Shown here: one piece after another, positions 33,666 through 42,569 of the stretch
Numbering within the stretch: position 1 is the first letter of the stretch
How the letters are laid out: every line of letters starts with the position of its first letter
Assembly (NCBI RefSeq): GCF_041434935.1
Contig: NZ_CP107965.1
Coordinates: 1 to 64,000, forward strand
Direction of reading: 5' to 3'
From: Kitasatospora sp. NBC_00374
GTDB taxonomy: Bacteria; Actinomycetota; Actinomycetes; Streptomycetales; Streptomycetaceae
Length of the DNA: 64,000 nucleotides
Program-made: the position numbers and the translations under genes
The notes under the pieces: generated by a model
What the model was told of the DNA's origin: nothing
What the model saw: only the letters and a program-made list of their open reading frames with translations
Databases searched by the model: none

Positions 33666-35185
33666 CGGGGTGCCTGGGCGAGTGGGGCGGGGGCGAGCAG
33701 CGGGCGGATCGCCTCGCGGTCGACTTTGCCGTTGGGGGTGCTGGGCAGCTGCTCCAGGACGGTGATGTGGTGGGGGCGCATGTGCGCGGGCAGTTCGCGC
33801 TGGCAGTACGCGTCGAAGGCGGCCGTGGAGTAGTCGGGGCCGGGCTGGACGGCTGCCAGGATCTCGGGGTCGTCCTGGCCCGGGCGGTCGGCGGTGAGCA
33901 CCACGGCGGCGGTGACCAGAGGGCCGGCGGTGAGTTCCCGCTCGATCTCCAGGCAGGTCACCCGGTGGCCGCGCGATTTGAACAGGTCGTCGCGTCGGCC
34001 CAGGTAGTACAGGTCGCCGTCGTGGTCCGCGTAACCGAAGTCGCCGGTGTGGACGACGCTCTCCGCCCGGCCGCCGAGGCCAGCCTGGTGGGGGCGGAAG
34101 ACCTGGGCGGTGGCTTCGGGGTCGCGCCAGTAGCCCAGGGCGACGGTGGGCCCGCGGTGGATGAACTGTCCCACGGTGCCGGGCGGGCACGGTGTGCCCT
34201 GCTCGTCCAGCACCAGCAGTTCGCTGTTGGGGATCGCGCGGCCGATCGAGTCGGGTTTGGTGTCCAGCAGCGTGGGCGGCAGGTAGGTGGAGCGGAACGC
34301 TTCGGTGAGGCCGTACATCGCGAACATCTCGACGTCGGGGTGCGCGGCGTGCACCGCCCGTACGGCGGCGCCGGGCAGTGCTCCGCCGGAGTTGGTCAGG
34401 TACCGCAGGTGCGGGTAGTGGCCGTGCAGGAAGGGCGAGGCTGGGCTGGTGAGGGCGTGCCACAGGGTGGGGACGCCGGCCAGGCCCGTGATGTCGGCGG
34501 CGGTCAAGGTGCGGCAGATGTGGGCCGGTAGGGCCGAGCGCTGGACGACGACCGTGCCCGCGGCGGCGAAGGTGGCCAGCACCTGGTTGAGGCCGTAGTC
34601 GAAGGACCACGGCAGCAACGCGAGGGTCCGGTCGGCGGCGGTCAGGTGCAGGTAGTCGGCGACTATGAGCGCGCCGGCCACCAGGTTGTCGTGGCTGAGC
34701 ATCACGCCCTTGGCGCTGCCGGTGGAGCCGGAGGTGTAGGAGAGCGCGGCCAGGTCGCGGCCGATGATGCGCCGGGTCGCGGTCAGCGGCGGCCCGTCCA
34801 CGCTGTCGGCGTCGACGGTGCGCGCGGGGTCCAGGGCGCACTCGCGTAGCAGCGGGCGGGTGCGTGCGTTGGTGACGGTCAGCGCGGGCTCGCAGTGCTG
34901 GAGGATGTGGGCGACCTGCCTCGGGCGCAGCTGGTCGTGGATCAGGACCGGCACCAGGGCGGCCAGGTGGGCGCCGAACCAGAGCGCGAGGGTCTGGGCG
35001 CTGCGCGGCAGCAGCATCGCGATCCGCTCGCCGGGCTGGGCCCGGCCGGTCAGGAAGCCGGCGCAGCGTTGTGCCTGGTCGGCGAGCTGGCGGTAGGTGA
35101 GGGTGGTGGCGCCGTCCTGGACGGCCACGTTGTCGGGGTGGCGGTGGGCGGGCTGTTCGAGGAGGTCGGACACGGTGTAGAGCAC
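33662..35185 (-). CDS. AMP-dependent acyl/amino-acid ligase (adenylation enzyme)
   Basis: This 507-aa protein shows adenylation motifs in order: LSYTSGSTGSAKGVMLS (A3), MYGLTE (A5), VHTGDFG (A7), YYLGRRDDLFKSRGHR (A8) and PNGKVDR with the C-terminal Lys (A10). It should activate a carboxylic or amino acid and load it on the carrier protein two genes downstream. Stand-alone, without a condensation domain. Overlaps its downstream neighbour by 4 bases. Confidence 0.9.
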   Translation of the reverse strand: MLYTVSDLLEQPAHRHPDNVAVQDGATTLTYRQLADQAQRCAGFLTGRAQPGERIAMLLPRSAQTLALWFGAHLAALVPVLIHDQLRPRQVAHILQHCEPALTVTNARTRPLLRECALDPARTVDADSVDGPPLTATRRIIGRDLAALSYTSGSTGSAKGVMLSHDNLVAGALIVADYLHLTAADRTLALLPWSFDYGLNQVLATFAAAGTVVVQRSALPAHICRTLTAADITGLAGVPTLWHALTSPASPFLHGHYPHLRYLTNSGGALPGAAVRAVHAAHPDVEMFAMYGLTEAFRSTYLPPTLLDTKPDSIGRAIPNSELLVLDEQGTPCPPGTVGQFIHRGPTVALGYWRDPEATAQVFRPHQAGLGGRAESVVHTGDFGYADHDGDLYYLGRRDDLFKSRGHRVTCLEIERELTAGPLVTAAVVLTADRPGQDDPEILAAVQPGPDYSTAAFDAYCQRELPAHMRPHHITVLEQLPSTPNGKVDREAIRPLLAPAPLAQAPR

Positions 35186-35206
35186 GGCTGGGCCTCTCGG
35201 TCGTGG

Positions 35207-37117
35207 TTACCGCAGGAGGACGTCGCTGGTGGTCGCGGTCTCGTGGAGTGGCAGGCGGGGCCAGCGCTCGGTGAGAGCGTCGGGGACGCCGTGGTCGGCC
35301 AGCAGGGTGGGGTTGAGGTGGTAGAAGTTGCGGAACGTCGTGGCGGTGGCGCCGTGGCGTGCTGCGGCGAGTTCGGCAAGGGGCCGGGAGCTGGTCTCCC
35401 ACTGCACGAGCGCGGCGTCGGTCTTTCGGGCGTGGGCCAGGACGGCGATCAGCAGCTTCGGGTGCTGGCCGGGGTCGCGGGTGTGGAAGTCGGCGACGGC
35501 GATGATGTCGCCGGCGCGCAGCAACACGGCCAGGGCGAGCGGCGTGCCGTGCCGCTGGAGGAGCAGATAGGTAGCGCGGGCCAGCGGGTAGGAGGTGTGG
35601 CGCCACTGCTGGTAGGTGCCGGTGCGCTGCAGGGTGAAGCCGGCCGCGCGGGTGCTGGCCTCGCACAGGGCCGCAGCGCTCTCGGGGAAGTCGCTGCTCT
35701 CGGTGACCTCGCAGGTCGGCGGCGGGGGTTGGGCGGGCACGGGCAGGGTGAGCCGGTGGACGAGGGCCTGCTGCCAGCCCCGGAAGGCGGCGTGGACGTC
35801 CGGGTTGGGGTCGTAGACGCCGACGACCGGCTCGCTGGCGGTCATGCGGTGCAGCAGGTGCGCGGCGGCGGTGGGGTGGGCGGTGGGCAGTTTGCGCCAG
35901 CTCGACAGGTACACCCCGGGCACGGCGTGGCCCTCGATGGTGAACGTGGCGTGGAAGTTGTAGGCGGTGGCCTCCAGGCGGCGGTCGGTGTCCTGGACGG
36001 CGTAGTAGTCGGGGCGCCGGCCTTTGCTCGGGTTGTCGGTGAACTGGTAGCGGTAGAAGTCGGGGTCGCTGGCGTAGTCCTTGCCCTGGCGCATGACCTG
36101 CTCCAGCAGGCAGGAGCGGTGGGCGTCGCTGTCGGCGACCACGGTGACCGGGCGCCGGCGCGGCGCGGCGGGGACCTGCCAGATCGCCGCGTCCCCGGCG
36201 GTGTGGATCGCGTGGTCCAGCTGCTCGGTGAACCCCTGTTCGGTGGTGTCGGCGTGCAGACGGGTCAGCTGCAGCAGCTGGTGCCGGTAGGGGCGGCGCA
36301 GCACCGTGCCGGCCCGGCCGACCCACAGGATTCCCTCGTAGCCCAGGGCGATCAGCGGATCGAGGCAGTCCAGGGCGAGGTCGGGGATGAACTGGCCGAA
36401 GGGCATGGTGAAGTAGCGGGCGGGGCGTCCCAGGGCGCGGGCGAGGTGGGCGTGGGAGTCGTGGATCTCCCGGCGCACGGCCTCGGGCGTCATCGCGGCC
36501 AGGTTGTCGTGGCCGCGGGTGTGGTTGGCGATGGTCACCAGCGGGTCCTGGGCCAGGGCGCGGATCTGCTCCCAGCTCAGGTAGCCGCGCTGCTGGAAGT
36601 AGGGGCGGGCGCGGTCCTCGACGGTGGTGAACAGCGGGTCGATGAGCGTGTCGCGAACGAACGCGGGGTCGAGGTCGGCGCGCTTGGTGAGGTGGTAGAA
36701 CGACGGCGGGTTGTGGCCGGCGGCCAGGTGCGGCAGGTGCCGGCGGATGTGCGCCTGCACCTGTGGCTCGGGGGCGTACTTCTCGATCGCGTAGACCTTG
36801 TCCCGGGTGCCCCAGCCGTGTTCGGCCAGTTGCCCGCACACGGAGACGGTCACTGGCAGGGCGCGTTCGCGCATCAGGTCGATGCCGCGCTGCGCGGAGG
36901 TGGGCACGTCGTCGAAGCAGACGAGGAAGTTGAGGTCCTGCAGCTCTCGGGCGCGGATCTGGTCCGGGGAGACGATGGCTCCGCGCCGGGCCATCTGGTC
37001 CAGGTGTCGGGCGAACACGTCGTCGGGGATGGTGTGCAGGCGGTGGAACGGGTTCGCCGCATCGACGGTGCCGAGGCGGTGGTAGTTGACGGAGACCACG
37101 ATGGGCTGAGCGGGCAT
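35207..37117 (-). CDS. Polysaccharide deacetylase (NodB) fused to a GNAT-like domain
   Basis: This 636-aa protein has a NodB-type deacetylase in residues 1-330: His13 region VNYHRLG, the Asp motif LVCFDDVPTS, and the metal-binding NHTRGHDN near 195. The C-terminal 270 residues (RRPVTVVADSDAHR onward) look like a GNAT/peptidoglycan-bridge type acyltransferase. The enzyme may remove an N-acetyl group from an aminosugar and then acylate the freed amine. The fusion fits a cluster with aminotransferase, carrier protein and AMP-ligase. GNAT assignment is moderate. Confidence 0.75.
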   Translation of the reverse strand: MPAQPIVVSVNYHRLGTVDAANPFHRLHTIPDDVFARHLDQMARRGAIVSPDQIRARELQDLNFLVCFDDVPTSAQRGIDLMRERALPVTVSVCGQLAEHGWGTRDKVYAIEKYAPEPQVQAHIRRHLPHLAAGHNPPSFYHLTKRADLDPAFVRDTLIDPLFTTVEDRARPYFQQRGYLSWEQIRALAQDPLVTIANHTRGHDNLAAMTPEAVRREIHDSHAHLARALGRPARYFTMPFGQFIPDLALDCLDPLIALGYEGILWVGRAGTVLRRPYRHQLLQLTRLHADTTEQGFTEQLDHAIHTAGDAAIWQVPAAPRRRPVTVVADSDAHRSCLLEQVMRQGKDYASDPDFYRYQFTDNPSKGRRPDYYAVQDTDRRLEATAYNFHATFTIEGHAVPGVYLSSWRKLPTAHPTAAAHLLHRMTASEPVVGVYDPNPDVHAAFRGWQQALVHRLTLPVPAQPPPPTCEVTESSDFPESAAALCEASTRAAGFTLQRTGTYQQWRHTSYPLARATYLLLQRHGTPLALAVLLRAGDIIAVADFHTRDPGQHPKLLIAVLAHARKTDAALVQWETSSRPLAELAAARHGATATTFRNFYHLNPTLLADHGVPDALTERWPRLPLHETATTSDVLLR

Positions 37118-37155
37118 GGGCGCTCCCAGGCGGGGCCGGATCTCGTGAGGGCCGG

Positions 37156-37187
37156 GGCGCGCGGGAGCGGGGCCGCTCCCGCGCGCC
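37156..37187 (-). terminator. GC-rich hairpin within the operon
   Basis: GGCGCGCGGGAGCG and its complement form a 14-bp stem around a 4-nt loop in the 96-base gap between the dehydrogenase and deacetylase genes. It may attenuate or process the transcript. Confidence 0.65.
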
Positions 37188-37213
37188 GGCCGGTGTGCTG
37201 CTGTGCTTCGGTG

Positions 37214-38002
37214 TCAGCCGGCCGCGGGGGCCTGGCGGAATCCGGTGTTGCTGGCGATGACCTGGCCGAGGAGCGCGGGGTCGTAGCCGGCCTGCCGGGA
37301 GGCGGACACGATCGCCCGGATGTCCTTGGGCAGGCACTTGCCGGCGAAGCCGCGGGCGCGGGCGAAGACCGCGGTGTGCGACGGTTCGACCCGCGGGTCG
37401 AGCAGCCAGCCCTCGCGTACGGCGTGGAAGTCGGCGCCCAGGGCCTGGCAGATCTCCCAGAACTCGTTGACGAACGTTACTTTCGTCGCGAAGAAGGCGT
37501 TCTCCATGTACTTGACGATCTCGGCCTCCAGCGCGGTGCACTGGAAGTAGACCTTGACCGGGCCCAGGACCGGCAGCAGGGCGTCGATGAACCAGCTGCG
37601 GGTCTCGGGCCGGCCGCCCAGGATCAGGAACGGCATCGCGGCGGCGTCCGCGCACACCGGGTTGTAGTAGGTGCTCTCGCCCACGTACTCGGGGCTGAAG
37701 CAGATCTCCTTGCCGGTCAGCTCGATCAGCCGGTCGGTGGTGCCCGGCGCCACGGTCGACTTGATCAGGACGCGGTCCACCGGCAGGCGCTTGACGGCCT
37801 CCTCGACGTTGGTGACGTCGCACTCACCGCCCGGGCCGGACGGGGTGTTGACGCACACGATCGCGTAGTCGCAGGCGGCGAGGTCGTCGTGGGGGTACGT
37901 GCTGTCGTGGGCCGGGTCGAAGGTGACGAGGTCGCCGTGGCCGCGCAGCAGCTCGGCCATGGTGTTCCCGACGTGGCCCATCCCGATGATGCCGATCTTC
38001 AC
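37214..38002 (-). CDS. Short UDP-glucose/GDP-mannose dehydrogenase family protein
   Basis: This 262-aa protein has the Rossmann motif IGIIGMGHVGNTMAE, the central VCVNTPSG and the catalytic GFAGKCLPKDI with the Cys near 222. The usual C-terminal substrate domain (normally up to about 400-430 residues) is missing, yet the active-site residues remain. It should oxidise C6 of a nucleotide hexosamine or hexose to a uronate, if the truncated form is active. The GTG start overlaps the DegT stop by 4 bases. Confidence 0.8.
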   Translation of the reverse strand: MKIGIIGMGHVGNTMAELLRGHGDLVTFDPAHDSTYPHDDLAACDYAIVCVNTPSGPGGECDVTNVEEAVKRLPVDRVLIKSTVAPGTTDRLIELTGKEICFSPEYVGESTYYNPVCADAAAMPFLILGGRPETRSWFIDALLPVLGPVKVYFQCTALEAEIVKYMENAFFATKVTFVNEFWEICQALGADFHAVREGWLLDPRVEPSHTAVFARARGFAGKCLPKDIRAIVSASRQAGYDPALLGQVIASNTGFRQAPAAG

Positions 38003-39066
38003 GCTGTCACTCCTTCGGTCGCCGTGCTGCTGGTGAACGCCTCCAGGCGGCACGCCACCGCGCGCGCGGTGAGCTCCTCGGCCCGGGGGCAGTGGGTGGT
38101 GTACTGCGCGAGGAACGGTGCCCGGTAGGCGGGGCCGTACCGGTAGCGGCGGCTGTCGACCTCCGTGCCGTCGCCGCCCACCGCATCGGCCAGGGCCCGG
38201 GCGTCGGCGGGCGAGGGGCAGAGCACCACGAGCCCGTAGCGGCCGTGTTCGGCCACGCCGGGTGCCTGATCGGCCTCGGCCCATTCGGCACCGCGGTCGG
38301 CGAGCACGGCCAGCGCCGTGTCCCGCAGGGCCTGCAGCCGGGTGCGGACCGCGTCCGCGTCGGCGACCTGGGACAGGCACCAGGCAGCACCCAGGGCGTT
38401 GATCTTGAAGTTGAGGCCGAACCGTCCGGCGAACGGGCCGGCCGGGTCCAGGCGGTGGCCCGTGATGGCGGCGCTCTGCCCGAAGTTCCGCAGGGTGAGG
38501 ATCTCCTGCGCGATGCGGGCGTCGCGGGTCAGGCAGGCGCCTCCCTCGCCGGCCTTCAGGGGCTTGCGCCCGTGCAGGCTCAGGCAGACCACGTCGGCCA
38601 GCTCGAACAGGTCCTCACGCAGCCGCAGGAACGGGGCCTGTGCGGCATCGACCACCACCGGCACGCCGGCGGCGCGCAGAGCGCGCAGCACCTGCGGGTC
38701 CTCGTCCCAGTAGCCCCACATCGGGACCGGCACCACGGCCTTCACCCCGGCGCGCAGGGCCGCGGCCGCCGCCTCCGCGGCGATGCCGAAGCTGGTGGGC
38801 GAGGCGCAGTCCAGGAACAGCGGGCGGGCGCCGATCGCGGTGACCGCCAGGGCCGTCATGGACGGGCCCAGCGCCGAGACGCCCACCTGGTCGCCGGGGC
38901 GCACACCGACCGCCCACAGCGCGCTGATCAGCGCGGTGGTGCCGCTGGACACGCACAGGCCGTAGTCGGCCCCGGTGAGCTGGGCCAGGCCCCGCTCCAG
39001 GTCCCGGACGACCTCCGCGTTGCCGGTGCCGCCGTCGGCCAGGGCACGCTGCAGTTCTCCCATCAT
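37999..39066 (-). CDS. DegT/DnrJ/EryC1-family sugar aminotransferase
   Basis: This 355-aa PLP enzyme has the family core: YGLCVSSGTTALISAL, VVVDAAQAPF and the Schiff-base lysine in LSLHGRKPLKAGEGG near 166. It should transaminate a keto-sugar. ATG start overlaps the oxidoreductase stop (ATGA). With that oxidoreductase it forms the usual 3-oxidation/3-amination pair. The short nucleotide-sugar dehydrogenase follows, as in wbp-type 3-amino-uronate pathways. Confidence 0.88.
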   Translation of the reverse strand: MMGELQRALADGGTGNAEVVRDLERGLAQLTGADYGLCVSSGTTALISALWAVGVRPGDQVGVSALGPSMTALAVTAIGARPLFLDCASPTSFGIAAEAAAAALRAGVKAVVPVPMWGYWDEDPQVLRALRAAGVPVVVDAAQAPFLRLREDLFELADVVCLSLHGRKPLKAGEGGACLTRDARIAQEILTLRNFGQSAAITGHRLDPAGPFAGRFGLNFKINALGAAWCLSQVADADAVRTRLQALRDTALAVLADRGAEWAEADQAPGVAEHGRYGLVVLCPSPADARALADAVGGDGTEVDSRRYRYGPAYRAPFLAQYTTHCPRAEELTARAVACRLEAFTSSTATEGVTA

Positions 39067-40052
39067 GCGGTCCACTCCAGCCCCCTTGCGGCCAGCAGGG
39101 CGTCGAACGCCTCGTAGGTCGGGACCAGGTCGTCGACCGTGGCCAGGAGCGGGGCGCCATCGCCCTGGACCCGCTCCTTGAACGCGGTGAGCTCCGGGGC
39201 GTACCCGGCCCCCGCGTACCCGGCGCTGATCGGCGAGCGGCGCCACAGCACCCGCGCGCCGGGGTAGTCGCCCACGTCGTCGCGGCCGCCGCCCGGCACC
39301 AGCGCCAGCTCGGCCAGGTCCCGCAGCAGCAGCTGGTCGCCGCTGTCGGTCAGCACCTCCACCTGGTGGTGGAAGCCGGCCGCGCAGCTGCCGAACCTCG
39401 CCTCGAACCGCTGCCCGGCCCCGGTGTTGTCCCCGGCCAGCAGACACAGCCGGCCGCGCTCCACCGCAAGCATCTGCCCCGAGATCGCCGTCGCGCCGGG
39501 GCGCAGCAGCGCGGCGAGGTCGATCGCGTGCACGCCCTGCGCGTGGAACAGCGACGCCTCAAGGGTCAGGTCGGCGCTGAAGGAGACGACGGGCTTGCGG
39601 GCGACGTGGACCACCCGCACGTAGCTGGCCTGCCCGTAGCAGCCGCTCTCCAGGGCTCCCAGCAGTGCGAGCACACCGTCGGCCCACCGGAAGTTCATGC
39701 CGACGGCCGCGGTGACCCCGGCGTCGTGCGCCGTCTTGCTGAGCTCGCGCAGCCGCGCCAGGTCCGGCGCGGGCGGCTTCTCCACGAACGTGTGCAGGCG
39801 CTGCTCCAGCGCCCAGCGGGCGTGTGCTCCCTGGACGTCGACCGGCAGGGCGATGATCGCCGCCTCGAACGCGCCGGTGTCCAGGTCCTCCACCGAGGCG
39901 AAGGCGTCGGGCACCGACCACTGCCGGGCGAGCCGGGCGGCCCGGTCGAGGTCGCTGTCGACCAGGGCGGTGACCTCGATCCCTGCGGCCAGCGCCGCGG
40001 GCAGAAGCGTCTGCCCGCCCTGATTTCCGCAACCCACGAGTAATGTGCGCAT
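39063..40052 (-). CDS. Gfo/Idh/MocA-family sugar oxidoreductase
   Basis: This 329-aa NAD(P)-dependent enzyme has the Rossmann start LLVGCGNQG and the EKP signature at 91-93. It probably oxidises a sugar hydroxyl (C3 of a nucleotide uronic acid or hexose phosphate) to a ketone for the DegT aminotransferase. It is the first gene of the downstream operon; the AT-rich 134-base gap before it should hold a promoter. Confidence 0.88.
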   Translation of the reverse strand: MRTLLVGCGNQGGQTLLPAALAAGIEVTALVDSDLDRAARLARQWSVPDAFASVEDLDTGAFEAAIIALPVDVQGAHARWALEQRLHTFVEKPPAPDLARLRELSKTAHDAGVTAAVGMNFRWADGVLALLGALESGCYGQASYVRVVHVARKPVVSFSADLTLEASLFHAQGVHAIDLAALLRPGATAISGQMLAVERGRLCLLAGDNTGAGQRFEARFGSCAAGFHHQVEVLTDSGDQLLLRDLAELALVPGGGRDDVGDYPGARVLWRRSPISAGYAGAGYAPELTAFKERVQGDGAPLLATVDDLVPTYEAFDALLAARGLEWTA

Positions 40053-40186
40053 GCCACTCCATCCCGAGAATCTTCGGTGAATGTCTGCGATTCGCCATGC
40101 ACACCGGAAATGGGCAGCAAAGGGCCCCGGGGAATTTCCCTACGAATTTTCCGGTGCTGAAAGAATGTGCGGTGCTGTGCTTCCGG
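40053..40186. promoter_or_regulatory. AT-rich gap, probable promoter of the main biosynthetic operon
   Basis: This 134-base gap is unusually AT-rich for the cluster and lies upstream of a run of ten mostly overlapping minus-strand genes. I cannot name exact -35/-10 boxes. Confidence 0.4.
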
Positions 40187-41203
40187 TCAGCGCTCGGCGT
40201 CGGGGAAGAACGCCAGCTGCTGCGCCCAGGGGCTCGCGTGGGCGGGGTCCGGGCGGCGGATGCCGAGCGGGTTGCCGGGCCTGTAGCGGCGGCGCTTGGT
40301 CCACCAGGAGCCCACGGCGTCGGCCTGCTCGCGGTAGGACGCCACGTCGTAGGCGATACCGAGGCGGGCGATCTCCGAGTTGAGGATCACCGCGAAGCCC
40401 TCGATGGCCACCAGCTCGGCGTACTGCAGCGGCTGGACGCTGCGGTAGCCGTCGATCAGGTCCATGGCCCGGCTCTGCAGGAACTTGACCGGTTCCCCGC
40501 CCTGGACCTTGAAGAATCCCGTCGCGATGAGTTTCGCCAGGTCGAATGCCCGCGGGGCGTGCATCAGCTTGTCGAAGTCAATGAATCCGAATCCGCCGTC
40601 GGCGGACACCACATTGTCCCCGTGCATGTCGCCGTGGATCGGCTGGACCGGTAGCCGGGCTCCCTGCTCGGCGAACTGCGGCAGGACACGGTCGCGCCAC
40701 AGGTGCCGGGCCACGAACCAGGCCGGCAGCTGCGCCACGTCGTCGGCGGCCGGCACCGGGCTCGGTTCGAACGACAGCCCGCGGTCGGTGAAGTCCTGGC
40801 CGCCGCAGGCCAGCTGCTCGTGGAGGCGGGCGATGGCCTGCCCCAGTCCGAACGGGTCGCTCCAGCTGGCGGCGCCCTTCCCGATCCAGGTGCACACGTG
40901 CACGGTCCAGGTCCGCCCGCCCGTCTCCAGGGTGGCAACGGCGAGAGTCTGGGGGCACACGACGCCCTCCACGCGGTTCACCAGGGAGCCGATCCGGTCG
41001 ATCAGCGCGGCCGGCTTGGGGGTCAGTCGCACGGCGACCTCGGGAAGGTGCGGGAGGTCACACCGCCCGCGCCACACGGTGGCCTGCGTTCCGCCCGTCA
41101 CCGGGCTGAACACGTAGTGGTCACCGGACCACGACGTGTCCCGCACGGCGGACAGGGCTTCGCGCAGCAGCTGGTCACCGTCGCCGAGGACCGACACCCG
41201 CAC
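40187..41203 (-). CDS. Aminoglycoside phosphotransferase (APH)-like kinase
   Basis: This 338-aa protein has the APH/choline-kinase catalytic loop HGDMHGDN near 193 and the metal-binding IDFDK near 208. It may phosphorylate a sugar intermediate or the finished product (self-resistance). Length is typical for the family. It lies just downstream of the glycosyltransferases in the same direction. Confidence 0.85.
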   Translation of the reverse strand: MRVSVLGDGDQLLREALSAVRDTSWSGDHYVFSPVTGGTQATVWRGRCDLPHLPEVAVRLTPKPAALIDRIGSLVNRVEGVVCPQTLAVATLETGGRTWTVHVCTWIGKGAASWSDPFGLGQAIARLHEQLACGGQDFTDRGLSFEPSPVPAADDVAQLPAWFVARHLWRDRVLPQFAEQGARLPVQPIHGDMHGDNVVSADGGFGFIDFDKLMHAPRAFDLAKLIATGFFKVQGGEPVKFLQSRAMDLIDGYRSVQPLQYAELVAIEGFAVILNSEIARLGIAYDVASYREQADAVGSWWTKRRRYRPGNPLGIRRPDPAHASPWAQQLAFFPDAER

Positions 41204-41210
41204 CTACCTC

Positions 41211-42569
41211 CTACCGTGGCGTTTTAGCCGGGGCCCGCTGGTTGCGGCCCAGGTGACTGAGCAGTGCCGGCCAGAACGCGAGCCCTTCCAAGGGCCACGA
41301 CGCCAGCACTCCCCGCACCCGACGGCTCAGGGGCACCCCGCGAAGACTCGCCGCGGTGGACACCAGGGCCGGCGTCACGGGGTAGCTCACCAATGCTGCC
41401 ACGACCGCAAGATCGTGTGCAGCCGCTTCACCCCGCCGCGCCCTTCGAGCCACAGCCGCCCCGGACGCCGCGAGCGCCACTGTGCTCAAACCCCAGCCCA
41501 CGGGTATGGCCAGGTGCTGGGCCCGCAGGAACCGCACTTCCAGCGGGCTCAGACGCAGCACGCCCTGCTCGCGGCACCACCGTGCGGTCGCGTCGAAGTT
41601 CAGCAGACCCCGCAGCCACGCCGTCTGCTGGGTGAGCAGGTCCCGGGCCCGGCGCGGCACCTCGGCCACGTCCCGGCTGGCCAGCAGCCCGATCGGCTCG
41701 CCGGCCAGCCGCGCGATCCAGCCCAGCAGCAGCCCGTCGGCGTATGCGAAGTCGGGGAAGAGGCCGATGTGGTCCAGGAAGTCCAGGCGGGCGAACTCCC
41801 CGTGCCCGAACGTCGAGTACGGCGCCGTCCTGGACCACACCGTTCCCCCGGGCCGGCCGCGGCGGTTGCGGGCCACGTAGTGGCTCCAGGTCCACCAGGT
41901 CTGCAGCACCGCGTTGCCCACCGCCACCGATCCCGCCCGGCCGCGCTCGGGGACCACGTAGTCGACCAGCTGCTGGAACAGGCGGGTCGTCCCGTCGTCG
42001 GCCACCCGTTCGTCGAGCTCCGCGAACGTCTCGTGCTGCGGGCGCGAGTCCGCGTTGTAGACCCCGATCCACAGCCGCGAGGAGTTTTCCACCTCCGGCA
42101 GGAACCGGGCCCGGGCATGCTCGACCGCGAGGTTCAGCTGCGAGGCCCGGAACCGGGTCACTTCCTGGCAGTGCAGCAGCGCGATCCGCTCCGGATCCGC
42201 CCCCAGACGCTCCAGCTCCCGCTCGCAGACCTCGTGCGTCGATCGGCCGCCCTGGCGCGGTTCCTCCTTCACGGTGGTGACCAGCAGGACCTGGTCGCAC
42301 AGCTTCTGCTCGGCGACCGAGACCCAGAACGCGACCGTCTCGGCGGCCAGCTCCTCCTCGACGTACAGGGGCACGACGCACACCACCCGGTGCTCCCGCA
42401 CGCCCGGCGCGCGGCCGGCCGCCAGCGCGTCGAGCGTGCGCTGCGCGCCGGTCCTACTGAGGCGCACCTGGCGCCACTCCCAGGCCCGTCGCAGGGACAG
42501 AGCCAGCGCGAACGCGCCGACCGCCGCCCGCGAGGCACCCGAGGAGCGCGTACGCGTATCCGAATCCAT
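41211..42569 (-). CDS. Glycosyltransferase-like protein (GT2 fold) with C-terminal membrane segments
   Basis: This 452-aa protein has a GT2-like centre (VVCVVPLYVEEELAAETVAF, then IGVYNADSRPQ) and hydrophobic helices at the C-terminus (GWGLSTVALAASGAAVA and AVVAALVSYPV). The acidic DxD-like residue is in YNADS. The ATG has an ideal AGGAGG, although it lies 116 bases inside the upstream gene; a GTG at 42467 would nearly remove the overlap but has a poorer site. A degraded copy of residues around 280-310 exists at 47324-47412. Confidence 0.75.
   Translation of the reverse strand: MDSDTRTRSSGASRAAVGAFALALSLRRAWEWRQVRLSRTGAQRTLDALAAGRAPGVREHRVVCVVPLYVEEELAAETVAFWVSVAEQKLCDQVLLVTTVKEEPRQGGRSTHEVCERELERLGADPERIALLHCQEVTRFRASQLNLAVEHARARFLPEVENSSRLWIGVYNADSRPQHETFAELDERVADDGTTRLFQQLVDYVVPERGRAGSVAVGNAVLQTWWTWSHYVARNRRGRPGGTVWSRTAPYSTFGHGEFARLDFLDHIGLFPDFAYADGLLLGWIARLAGEPIGLLASRDVAEVPRRARDLLTQQTAWLRGLLNFDATARWCREQGVLRLSPLEVRFLRAQHLAIPVGWGLSTVALAASGAAVARRARRGEAAAHDLAVVAALVSYPVTPALVSTAASLRGVPLSRRVRGVLASWPLEGLAFWPALLSHLGRNQRAPAKTPR

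Noticed and set aside
32490..37823. A single 1777-aa minus-strand protein
   Set aside because: Only the last 391 residues match a real family; the rest is shadow sequence over two well-supported genes in other frames.
34895..38128. 1077-aa forward frame opposite the biosynthetic genes
   Set aside because: It is antisense to three supported enzymes and has no recognisable domain.
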